The position numbers were made by a program, and so were the translations under genes. From Clostridiales bacterium (GTDB taxonomy: Bacteria > Bacillota > Clostridia > Christensenellales > CAG-314), in NCBI GenBank assembly GCA_004558105.1, contig SFEB01000020.1:1-17205 (forward strand): a stretch of 17,205 bases of DNA, read 5' to 3'. Under the pieces are notes generated by a model that had not been told where the DNA came from, did not search any database, and saw nothing but the letters and a program-made list of their open reading frames with translations. This document shows positions 1 through 7,546 of the stretch, piece by piece. How positions within the stretch are numbered: position 1 is the first letter of the stretch; each line of letters opens with the position of its first letter.

Positions 1-2732
1 GTAAATTTATCGCAGTTTTCGAATACACCGTAGCCGAACCAAGTCACTTTTGTACTTAAAACTATGCTTTCAAGATTTTTACAGTTATAGAAAGCGTAAT
101 TATAAACGGCAGTATTGACCCCGTCGGTAATACTGACGGTTTTTAAGGTTGTACAGTTCATAAACGCGCCGTTACCGATAATATACCTTCCTCCGTTAAA
201 AGCAGAAGGCAACACCAATTCGGCTGCCGTACCCACGTAAGCCACCATCCAATTATGTCCGTCGGGAGCGGCGTAAAATACGTAATCGCCGCTGACAGTA
301 AATTTTTCCGTTGCAGGCACAGAGGTATAAACTGCTTTTGCGAACGTTCCCAAGTAACCGTAATCACTGTTGCCGGCAGTAACGGTAAAACTAGTAAGGT
401 TTACCACTTCTACCAGTCTGAAACAAGAGCCGAAGGCAACGTCACCTATACCGATAATATTTTTAGTCAAGGTTATTTGCGTTATTCCGCTGCAATAAAA
501 AGCGTAATTGCCTATTTTAGTGACGGTTTCGGGCACGGTCATCTTTAAAAGTCGCGAACAATAAGCAAAAGCCCACTCGTTTATCTCCGTTACGGTACTC
601 GCCAAAGAAACCGAAGAAATACCTCCGGGTACCGCTACGATAGTCGTCAGAGTCGGGTCGTAAACGATATTACCGACTGCTTTATAATACTTATTTTCGC
701 CGTCAACCGTGACGGAACTCAAAGTATGACACTTTAATGCGTTTCTCCATATTATCTTTACGGTTTTCGGTATCGTTACAGACGTTGCAACGCAATCGAT
801 ACCCTCTAAGTTGTACAAACCGTCTTTAATAGATCCTATTGAAATCACGGTATAATCGTTGCCCCGATAAGAAACTTTTTCAGGAACCGAAAAGTCCCCC
901 GTCGCATTTATTGCCACCAATTGTACGGCATTAAAGGCGGCAACTGCATATTTGGCGTCGCCAACTTCAAATATCGACCTTATCTTGTCCTGTCCGTCGT
1001 ATTCGTTGACGGCACGTGCAGGCAGGTCGTAAAGATAATAACTGCCGCTTGCAGCCGTCGTGTCCGCAGTGTGAGATTGCAAAAAGTTTTTTGGACTTGA
1101 CACGATCAGATTTTTATCGCCTATAAAAGTAATTTGCGTATCGTTTACGCAAAAGTAATAATATACGTAACCGAATTCCTCGCCCGGCTGATCGTCCCAT
1201 GTGATATCGCACCAATACCAAAAACCGTCGTCCAGTCTGACAAGGTTCCACGCATGTCTTTCGCCTGCCTCTCCGGTAACGTAAATATTTTCAACGTCGC
1301 TCATATTGAGTAACATCGCAAAAGTCTTAGCATAGCCTTCGCAAACCGCGCCTCTTTCTTCAAACACGCCTATAACGCTGTGCGCCCAGAGTTCTCCATG
1401 CGGATTACCGCTGCCGTCTCTGGCATAATCGATAGCCGTCAATATTGCGTCGTGATAAGCAAGACAAATGCGATAAGCCCCGTCGCCGTCGTCAATCATA
1501 TTCAGATACTCTTCGGTCTTGGTCTTAACTAATTTATTGTAGTAGTCGCGGCTTGATTTAGCGGCATAGTCGGCGGTCGTCAGCACGTAAAACTTTTTAG
1601 TACCATCGTTGTACAAATAAGAATTGTCAAGCCAGTAATACAACGGATTTTCTCCGGAAAAAATCTTATATACCACCTCTGCGTCTTTAAGCGTCAAACC
1701 GTACAATGAATAGGAAACGCCGAAAACGACGTAATATCCGCTACTGTCTTTTGCCACGTCGCCGCCATGGTCATGAAAGTTCATTGCCGAGTCGCTTAAC
1801 GCCATGTAAAATTTCTTTTTATTGCCCGTGAATGCGTTATATCCGTATCTGTTGTTGTATTTATCGTAACCGACTTCAATTTTACAGGTAGTGCAAACGC
1901 TGGAACCGCTGAAACTGTGAGTATGCTCCAAAGGCGGTATCATTACCAACGTCGTATAATCGCATCTCGAACAAGTATAATACTCGTCCCACCCGTTTTC
2001 AGTAGTCGTCGGAGTTTTTGCGTCATGATAAATAAGATCATGCCCCAAGGCAACAATTTTGACCGTTTCGGGGAAAGAACAAGAAGAACAAACTCTCGTC
2101 TTACTCCCGTCTTTCGTACATGTCGCTTCGCTCGTCACCGTCCATTCTCCGAAAGTATGCCCCGACGCCGTTACGACGTCCGCTTTATAACTGTCGCCGC
2201 AACCTTTGCAGGTATAAATCGTATAACCGTCTTCCGTGCAGGTCGGATGAGTAACTATCGTCTGATAATCATGCTCATGATTTAATGCGGGAATAACTTC
2301 GTACGTCGTGTAATCGCATCTCAAACAAGTATAGTATTCTTCCCAACCGTTTTCCGTAGTCGTTGCCTCTTTGCCCTCATGATAAACGGTATCATGACCG
2401 AGCGCGGCAATTGTCTGCACGACAATCTCACCGCAACGGTTGCATGTAGCAGTTTTACTTCCGTCCGTCGTGCATGTGGCTTCTATAGTCACCGTCCATT
2501 GCTCGCAGTCATGTCCTAACGCATCGATGACCTGCGTCTTGATTTTATCACAGCCGCTACACTTACTTTCCTGCTTTCCCGATTCGGTACAGGTTGGTTC
2601 GATAACGGTTTCCCATTCTCCGAAATCATGAACTATATGGATTTCCCCGAGCACCGAACAACCGCAAAACGCCAAAGTACACAATAGAAAACAAGCCAAA
2701 ACGATTATTCCTTTAAAAAAATTTTTACCCAT
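1..2732 (-). CDS. Surface lipoprotein with CxxC repeats, transglutaminase-like domain and BspA-type LRRs (C-terminus beyond window)
   Basis: The frame is open from ATG 2732 to the left edge (910 codons, no stop), so the C-terminus is missing. An SD (CAGGAG) precedes the ATG. Residues 1-25 form a lipoprotein-type signal ending FCGC, with Cys25 the likely lipidated residue; the -3 Phe is atypical. Residues about 35-300 carry seven CxxC motifs in units of the form TCTxxGxxxxxCxxC..LGHD, a repeat common in Firmicutes surface proteins. Residues about 440-530 resemble a transglutaminase-like (papain-fold) domain, with Cys464 in AVCEGYA, His493 in HAWN and Asp509 in CDITWDD. From about residue 620 there are BspA-type LRR_5 repeats (VTxIGxYAFxxCxxLxxVxIP pattern). 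The expected location is the outer face of the membrane, where it could bind, crosslink or cleave proteins; the actual substrate is unknown. It has its own promoter and is monocistronic as far as can be seen. Confidence 0.88.
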   Translation of the reverse strand, partial: MGKNFFKGIIVLACFLLCTLAFCGCSVLGEIHIVHDFGEWETVIEPTCTESGKQESKCSGCDKIKTQVIDALGHDCEQWTVTIEATCTTDGSKTATCNRCGEIVVQTIAALGHDTVYHEGKEATTTENGWEEYYTCLRCDYTTYEVIPALNHEHDYQTIVTHPTCTEDGYTIYTCKGCGDSYKADVVTASGHTFGEWTVTSEATCTKDGSKTRVCSSCSFPETVKIVALGHDLIYHDAKTPTTTENGWDEYYTCSRCDYTTLVMIPPLEHTHSFSGSSVCTTCKIEVGYDKYNNRYGYNAFTGNKKKFYMALSDSAMNFHDHGGDVAKDSSGYYVVFGVSYSLYGLTLKDAEVVYKIFSGENPLYYWLDNSYLYNDGTKKFYVLTTADYAAKSSRDYYNKLVKTKTEEYLNMIDDGDGAYRICLAYHDAILTAIDYARDGSGNPHGELWAHSVIGVFEERGAVCEGYAKTFAMLLNMSDVENIYVTGEAGERHAWNLVRLDDGFWYWCDITWDDQPGEEFGYVYYYFCVNDTQITFIGDKNLIVSSPKNFLQSHTADTTAASGSYYLYDLPARAVNEYDGQDKIRSIFEVGDAKYAVAAFNAVQLVAINATGDFSVPEKVSYRGNDYTVISIGSIKDGLYNLEGIDCVATSVTIPKTVKIIWRNALKCHTLSSVTVDGENKYYKAVGNIVYDPTLTTIVAVPGGISSVSLASTVTEINEWAFAYCSRLLKMTVPETVTKIGNYAFYCSGITQITLTKNIIGIGDVAFGSCFRLVEVVNLTSFTVTAGNSDYGYLGTFAKAVYTSVPATEKFTVSGDYVFYAAPDGHNWMVAYVGTAAELVLPSAFNGGRYIIGNGAFMNCTTLKTVSITDGVNTAVYNYAFYNCKNLESIVLSTKVTWFGYGVFENCDKF

Positions 2733-2778
2733 TTTATCTCTCCTGACAGTTCTTACCTGTTAAAAAACGATTTTGTTT

Positions 2779-2807
2779 ATTTTATCATGTTTTTCAACTT
2801 CGGTCAA
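2779..2807 (-). promoter_or_regulatory. Promoter of the LRR/transglutaminase lipoprotein
   Basis: On the minus strand, TTGACC (2807-2802) and TAAAAT (2784-2779) are separated by exactly 17 nt. This is close to the housekeeping sigma-A consensus. The predicted transcript would start near 2772 and have a leader of about 40 nt containing the SD. Confidence 0.65.
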
Positions 2808-2823
2808 GGTAAAAAAACAACAA

Positions 2824-2847
2824 AAAAAGCACCCGAAAGTGCTTTTT
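2824..2847 (-). terminator. Intrinsic terminator of gap
   Basis: A 9-bp stem (2824-2832 with 2839-2847, AAAAAGCAC/GTGCTTTTT) encloses a 6-nt loop. On the minus strand it is followed by a T-rich tract. It lies 21 nt past the gap stop codon and just upstream of the next promoter, so it separates the two transcription units. Confidence 0.8.
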
Positions 2848-2868
2848 CCTTAAATTTTATTACAACCG

Positions 2869-3873
2869 TTATTTCATGATGTGGCGCATAAGGTCGACCA
2901 CTTTGTTGGAATAACCCCATTCGTTATCGTACCATGCAACCAGTTTGACAAAAGTCGGGTTGAGCATGATACCTGCTTTTGCGTCGAAAACAGAAGTACA
3001 GACTTCACCGACAAAGTCACTGCTGACGACGTCTTCTTCGGTATAGCCCAAAATACCTTTAAGTTGACCTTCGCTTGCCTTTTTAACAGCTGCTTTGATT
3101 TCGTCGTAGGTAGTGGGTTTTTCGAGCGTAACCGTAAGGTCAACCACAGAAACGTCCAGAGTAGGAACGCGGAAACTCATACCCGTAAGTTTACCGTTAA
3201 GGTCGGGAATAACCTTTCCTACCGCTTTCGCAGCACCGGTGCTGCTGGGAATAATGTTGCCGGACGCCGCTCTACCGCCTCTCCAATCCTTCTTACTGGG
3301 ACCGTCTACCGTCTTTTGCGTAGCCGTAGTAGCGTGAACGGTCGTCATCAAACCCTCTTTAATCCCGAAGGTATCATGAATGACTTTTGCCAAAGGCGCA
3401 AGGCAGTTGGTGGTGCAACTTGCGTTGGAAACAATTTTAAGATCGGGTGTGTATTTATCATGGTTTACACCCATAACGAACATAGGAGCGTCCGCGCTGG
3501 GAGCGGTAATAACGACTTTTTTAGCACCGCCTTCCAGATGACCTTGCGCGCCTTCCGTTTTGGTGAAGAAACCGGTTGCTTCCGCAACTACGTCGACGTC
3601 GTGTTTGCCCCAAGGAATATTTGCAGGTACCGTTTCGTTATAAACGGCAATCTTTTTACCGTTAACGATGATACCGCCTTCCGTAGGTTCTATCGTACCG
3701 TTAAAACGGCCGTGAACCGTGTCGTAACGCAAAATATAGCACATATACGCCATATCGGTAAATGCCGGGTCGTTTATGGCAACGACTTCTACGTCGTCAT
3801 ACGCCATACTTGCACGTAAAACCAATCTGCCGATACGACCGAAACCATTGATGCCTACTCTTACGTTTTTCAT
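2869..3873 (-). CDS. gap: Glyceraldehyde-3-phosphate dehydrogenase, NAD-dependent type
   Basis: The 334-residue protein is full length for GAPDH, which oxidises and phosphorylates glyceraldehyde-3-phosphate to 1,3-bisphosphoglycerate in the cytoplasm. The Rossmann motif INGFGRIGR lies at residues 8-16. Asp35 in AINDP suggests NAD preference. The catalytic motif SNASCTTNC places the nucleophile at Cys153, and the C-terminal WYDNEWGYSNKVVDL signature is present. The segments TATQKTVDGPS and KLTGMSFRVPTLDVSVVDL resemble the E. coli GapA/eukaryotic branch more than Bacillus GapA. The start is supported by the SD AAGGGGAGG (3893-3885). It is divergent from the aldolase gene and has its own promoter, a leader hairpin and a terminator. 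Confidence 0.97.
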   Translation of the reverse strand: MKNVRVGINGFGRIGRLVLRASMAYDDVEVVAINDPAFTDMAYMCYILRYDTVHGRFNGTIEPTEGGIIVNGKKIAVYNETVPANIPWGKHDVDVVAEATGFFTKTEGAQGHLEGGAKKVVITAPSADAPMFVMGVNHDKYTPDLKIVSNASCTTNCLAPLAKVIHDTFGIKEGLMTTVHATTATQKTVDGPSKKDWRGGRAASGNIIPSSTGAAKAVGKVIPDLNGKLTGMSFRVPTLDVSVVDLTVTLEKPTTYDEIKAAVKKASEGQLKGILGYTEEDVVSSDFVGEVCTSVFDAKAGIMLNPTFVKLVAWYDNEWGYSNKVVDLMRHIMK

Positions 3874-3893
3874 ATTAAAAAAATCCTCCCCTT

Positions 3894-3927
3894 AACTCCG
3901 AAAATGAGTTTACATAATTTCGGAGTT
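3894..3927 (-). promoter_or_regulatory. Leader hairpin next to the gap ribosome binding site
   Basis: A perfect 10-bp inverted repeat (AACTCCGAAA at 3894-3903, TTTCGGAGTT at 3918-3927) has a 14-nt loop. In the gap mRNA it would fold just downstream of the predicted transcription start, and its 3' arm ends at the base directly before the SD. It could stabilise the mRNA, bind a regulator as RNA, or be a DNA operator. Confidence 0.55.
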
Positions 3928-3945
3928 GTGATATATTATATATAG

Positions 3946-3974
3946 ATTATAAATCAAAAAAAATTTTTTGACAA
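3946..3974 (-). promoter_or_regulatory. gap promoter
   Basis: On the minus strand, TTGTCA (3974-3969) and TATAAT (3951-3946) are separated by 17 nt. The -10 is perfect and the -35 matches five of six consensus bases. The predicted start is near 3939. The spacer is an A/T homopolymer run, which may add intrinsic curvature. Confidence 0.75.
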
Positions 3975-3999
3975 CTGTTTAAACCAATTATTAGTTGTC
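3968..3999 (+). promoter_or_regulatory. fba promoter -35 overlapping the gap -35, within an inverted repeat
   Basis: A consensus TTGACA lies at 3968-3973 on the plus strand and overlaps the gap -35 (3969-3974, minus). No good -10 follows at 16-18 nt; the best window, near 3990-3996, is weak. The arms GACAACT (3970-3976) and AGTTGTC (3993-3999) form a 7-bp inverted repeat across the fba promoter, a plausible operator. The -35 is clear; activity and operator role are inferred. Confidence 0.45.
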
Positions 4000-4016
4000 G
4001 AAACAGGAGGAATTTT

Positions 4017-4940
4017 ATGCCATTGGTAACAACAACTGAAATGTTCAAAAAAGCTTATCACGGAGGGTATGCAATCGGAGCGTTCAACGTCAACAATATG
4101 GAAACCATCCAAGGTATAGTTGAGGCAGGCGAGGAAACCAAATCTCCCCTTATTTTACAGGTCAGCAAAGGCGCAAGAGACTATGCAAATATGGTTTATC
4201 TTAAAAAACTCGTTGAAGCGGCGGTTTTGACTTCTTCAGTCCCAATCGCATTGCATCTCGATCATGGCGACACCTTTGAAATCTGCAAACAGTGCGTGGA
4301 CGACGGCTTTACTTCCGTTATGATCGACGCAAGCAAACTTCCATTTGAAGAAAATATTGCCCTTTCAAAGCGCGTAGTGGAATACGCTCACGACCACGGC
4401 GTCGTCGTTGAGGCGGAACTCGGCAAACTTGCCGGCGTTGAAGAACATGTTTCCAACAAGTACGGCTCTTATACCAACCCTGCCGAAGTTCAGGAGTTTG
4501 TCGAAAAAACCGGCGTCGACTCACTGGCTATCGCTATCGGTACCAGCCACGGCGCATACAAGTTTAAAGGCGAACCGAAACTCCGTTTCGATATTCTGGA
4601 AGAAATTCAACAACTTATCCCCGACTTTCCTATCGTTTTACATGGTAGCAGTTCCGTTCCCAAAGCTTTTGTCGACATGATTAACAGTTACGGCGGAAAC
4701 GTGGCAGGCGCACAGGGCGTCCCTGAAGAAATGCTCCGTAAAGCGGCAACTATGAGCGTTTGCAAAATCAACATCGACACCGATATCCGTCTTGCCTGTA
4801 CGGCAGAAATCAGAAAACATCTGACGGAATATCCCGACCACTTTGACCCGCGTCAATATCTCAAACCCGCTCGCGCCGCCATTAAAGAAATGGTAAAGCA
4901 TAAAATCATCAACGTTCTCGGCAGTGACGGCAAAGCATAA
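4017..4940 (+). CDS. fba: Class II fructose-1,6-bisphosphate aldolase
   Basis: This 307-residue protein is the normal length for class IIA/B aldolase (FbaA), the zinc enzyme that interconverts fructose-1,6-bisphosphate with dihydroxyacetone phosphate and glyceraldehyde-3-phosphate. The motif ALHLDHGD gives catalytic Asp82 and the zinc ligand His83. Other expected residues are Glu133 in VEAELG, His178 in GTSHGAYK and His209 in VLHGSS. The C-terminal KINIDTD motif (250-256) binds substrate phosphate in the family. A perfect AGGAGG (4005-4010) sits 6 nt before the ATG. The gene is divergent from gap, which uses one of its products, so a shared control region makes metabolic sense. Confidence 0.97.
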   Translation: MPLVTTTEMFKKAYHGGYAIGAFNVNNMETIQGIVEAGEETKSPLILQVSKGARDYANMVYLKKLVEAAVLTSSVPIALHLDHGDTFEICKQCVDDGFTSVMIDASKLPFEENIALSKRVVEYAHDHGVVVEAELGKLAGVEEHVSNKYGSYTNPAEVQEFVEKTGVDSLAIAIGTSHGAYKFKGEPKLRFDILEEIQQLIPDFPIVLHGSSSVPKAFVDMINSYGGNVAGAQGVPEEMLRKAATMSVCKINIDTDIRLACTAEIRKHLTEYPDHFDPRQYLKPARAAIKEMVKHKIINVLGSDGKA

Positions 4941-4956
4941 AAACGTATAAAGGTAT

Positions 4957-4987
4957 AAAAAAATGCACTGGCTAAGTGCATTTTTTT
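4957..4987. terminator. Bidirectional terminator between fba and the prepilin gene
   Basis: A 13-bp stem (4957-4969 with 4975-4987) encloses the 5-nt loop GGCTA. A-rich and T-rich flanks give a U-tract in both directions. It lies 16 nt after the fba stop and 12 nt after the stop of the convergent prepilin gene, so it can serve both. Confidence 0.85.
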
Positions 4988-4999
4988 TGTCTTTTTCCG

Positions 5000-7441
5000 T
5001 TAAGATTCCTTTTTAACTACAACCCAATATCCTACTTCGTTTGTTTTTACTTCGTATCCTTCCGTAATAAAAGACTGAGGATTTTCAGAAAAAGTTCCGC
5101 CTTGGACGGTAACGTTTCCGGAAATATACCCTTCAAACGTACCGCCTTCTATTATCACCTTACTTCCGCTATTATCTGCGCTTACGGCGTATGGTGTCGC
5201 CGCAGTGTTCACTACCTTACCGCCGCCAATGGTGTCTTTTATCGTTATCGTCTTGTTTGCCAATGGGTATATAGTCACCGATGCGTGAGTACTGAGAATT
5301 TTTCCGTTTAAATCTATCGTGCAAGTTACGCTCGGCGAAACGTTACCATTAGTGACGATATCTTTGAGCAGAACCATAGTATCACCGTCTTTCGCTTCTC
5401 TTCTTGCGCTTTCATAATCGGCGTAATATTTAGCACTACCTTCGGAATTAATAATCTTGACGAAAGCCCTTGCTTCTGTAATTATAGCCGTATATTTTTT
5501 TGCCGAAACAAAACCTTCAGGTAAAGGAGTTATATCTGTTTCTGAAACTTCGTAGCCTCTATTAACCGAAACACTGAGTGTTCCCATTTCAACACCGTAA
5601 GCAAGATATACCGTTAAATAAACAGACTCATTTAAAATAACTTTTTTTGCCTGACACGCAGGCGTTTTGTATAAATAGAGCGTACCCTTATATGAAATAT
5701 CCGAACTAACCAAATCATCAACCTTAGAGTAATAATACTTTTTACCGTCGGTCATTACGTATATTGCCTGATAATCCGCAGGTTGAAGGTCGGTTATTTT
5801 TGCGGAAGCGGAACTTGTCTTTAAGTAGAAAGAACCCGCCGCCATATAACTGTACTTAGGTTGAAAGTTAATAAACGTACCGCATTTTATCTCTATTGTG
5901 TTTGACGAATTAAAATATAATCCGCTGCCCGTATACTCTCCGCCGTTTAATACCGTCGACACTGAACCGTTTTTGCTGTAAATAACGTAACTGTTTTTTG
6001 TCTCTGCAAAAAATTTTCCGTCGTTAACGGTCAAAAGAGCATTATTGAATATAACTGCGCCTTTATCTGTTGATGAAGAAGAATAATTACATTTAAATTC
6101 TCCACCGTTAATAATCGTATTGCCGCTTTCGTTTTGTACCGTGTACTTACCATAAGTAGAATAAGTTCCGCCGTTTATCGTCAAGGCAGAGGTAGTTTCG
6201 TTTGCATTGCCGTTAAAAATCAAAGCAGCATCCGGTGAATTGCCCGAATCGGCAAGCACCGTTAAATCCGACAGCGTAAGATTTCCGTGATTTTCTACGC
6301 AATACTGTTCGTCACCGTGATCAGTAACGCGAGTAATCGTTCCGTTTTTTATCGTAGCAGTACCGTTATTGACAATCGTTCCCGTCGTTTTAAAATTTTT
6401 TCCGTTTAAATCGATAACAACCGTTTCGTCGGCTGAAACGGTCAGACTGCCTTCTATATCGTTCATTAATTTATAAACGCCGTCGCCCTTGATATCCTCA
6501 CTTTTATATACGAAAACGACGTCTTTGTCCGTGTCGCCTAAAGGCAGCGTCGGATAATAAACTCCTACGACCACTCCCGAATTTTTATCTTTAACCACGA
6601 CCTCTTGCGTTGCGGCGTTTACGATTACCTTACCGATTTCGCCTTGATTTGTTTTTTCATCGGCAGATTCAACGAATATAGAATAATCGTCGGCGTCTTC
6701 CGGAATAACGATAACGTCCACTACCGAATCACCTTCTACTACGACGCGCCCTGATCTCAATATCAATTCGTTAACCGTTCCCTGCACGTGATACGAGTTT
6801 CCGCTTACCTTATCGACGGTAACTGTATCTGCATTACCGACATGAGTAATAGTTGCTTGGGGAGCGTTGATAACGATATTACCGCCGTCGGTAACGATAA
6901 AACACTCGGTATTATCGGTTTTGAGCGTGACGTTACAATCGGCAATCAGCCGAGCGTCAAAAGAATTATCCAGCGTCAGATTTTCGTTTGTAGTTATTAA
7001 ATACTTGAAACTGTATGTTTCGTTTAATTTTGCCTTGTCAATCGTATTCTGATCTCCTGTCAGCAAATAAAGATTATTACTGATTTCCGTTTCGCTATAC
7101 ACGATGTCGAACTCACTATCTAACAGTGCAAAACGGTTGTTTGTCAGATCGTAAACCATATAACAATCTTCAGCCACAGGTATCAGACGGTTAAGAACAA
7201 AACCGTCGTTCAAAATTTTCCCTATCGCATCGGAAGCACGTTTCGGTTTTCCGTCCGTTGCCTCCTGCGCCGCAAGAGCGATATTGACGTTTTTACATAG
7301 CGAAACGTCTTTTGAAACTTTTGCGTTACGTACAACTTTTGAAAAAGTCGGAACGAGAACCGCAGCAAGAATAGCTATAACGGCGACGACGATGACGAGT
7401 TCTACGACGGTAAAACCCTTTTCGGTATTGCGCTTCATCAT
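5000..7441 (-). CDS. Giant prepilin-like protein: type IV pilin N-terminus plus beta-helix-like body
   Basis: The frame extends upstream to 7504, but ATG 7441 has an SD (CAGGAG) 9 nt before it and begins directly with the class III signal, giving 813 residues. The leader MMKRNTEKG is followed by FTVVEL, predicting prepilin peptidase cleavage at Gly9/Phe10 and the conserved Glu at +5 (Glu14). A hydrophobic helix follows (about 12-30), then a pilin-like region to about 130. Residues about 150-480 and 700-790 carry short repeated turns such as INGGTY, IINGGEF, VNDGKF, IIEGGTF and DLNGK, typical of right-handed beta-helix surface proteins. The end (FITEGYEVKTNEVGYWVVV) resembles the usual terminus of such proteins. 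Ordinary pilins are about 100-200 residues. It may be a minor pilin or pilus-displayed adhesin; no assembly genes are nearby. Confidence 0.85.
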   Translation of the reverse strand: MMKRNTEKGFTVVELVIVVAVIAILAAVLVPTFSKVVRNAKVSKDVSLCKNVNIALAAQEATDGKPKRASDAIGKILNDGFVLNRLIPVAEDCYMVYDLTNNRFALLDSEFDIVYSETEISNNLYLLTGDQNTIDKAKLNETYSFKYLITTNENLTLDNSFDARLIADCNVTLKTDNTECFIVTDGGNIVINAPQATITHVGNADTVTVDKVSGNSYHVQGTVNELILRSGRVVVEGDSVVDVIVIPEDADDYSIFVESADEKTNQGEIGKVIVNAATQEVVVKDKNSGVVVGVYYPTLPLGDTDKDVVFVYKSEDIKGDGVYKLMNDIEGSLTVSADETVVIDLNGKNFKTTGTIVNNGTATIKNGTITRVTDHGDEQYCVENHGNLTLSDLTVLADSGNSPDAALIFNGNANETTSALTINGGTYSTYGKYTVQNESGNTIINGGEFKCNYSSSSTDKGAVIFNNALLTVNDGKFFAETKNSYVIYSKNGSVSTVLNGGEYTGSGLYFNSSNTIEIKCGTFINFQPKYSYMAAGSFYLKTSSASAKITDLQPADYQAIYVMTDGKKYYYSKVDDLVSSDISYKGTLYLYKTPACQAKKVILNESVYLTVYLAYGVEMGTLSVSVNRGYEVSETDITPLPEGFVSAKKYTAIITEARAFVKIINSEGSAKYYADYESARREAKDGDTMVLLKDIVTNGNVSPSVTCTIDLNGKILSTHASVTIYPLANKTITIKDTIGGGKVVNTAATPYAVSADNSGSKVIIEGGTFEGYISGNVTVQGGTFSENPQSFITEGYEVKTNEVGYWVVVKKES

Positions 7442-7517
7442 TTGTATATTCTCCTGAAAATAAATTAATTTTTTAAGTAAAGTAAAACAAAGCAAAAAAT
7501 ACAATTGTAATAAAAAA

Positions 7518-7533
7518 GCACCCTTACGGGTGC
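7518..7533 (-). terminator. Terminator at the end of the minD-antiporter gene run
   Basis: GCACCC (7518-7523) pairs with GGGTGC (7528-7533) around a 4-nt loop. A run of six T follows on the minus strand. It lies 13 nt past the antiporter stop. Confidence 0.75.
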
Positions 7534-7546
7534 CGATTGTTTGGTT

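Noticed and set aside
1917..2285. Plus-strand open frames opposite the lipoprotein repeats
   Set aside because: They mirror the repeated CxxC coding units, have no plausible start signals, and read as low-quality basic protein.
2881..3819. A 312-codon open frame on the plus strand opposite gap
   Set aside because: It is antisense to a certain GAPDH gene, has no SD or family resemblance, and is explained by the codon pattern of gap.
7442..7504. A 21-residue upstream extension of the prepilin gene
   Set aside because: It has no SD, and would bury the class III signal peptide, which must be N-terminal for prepilin peptidase processing.
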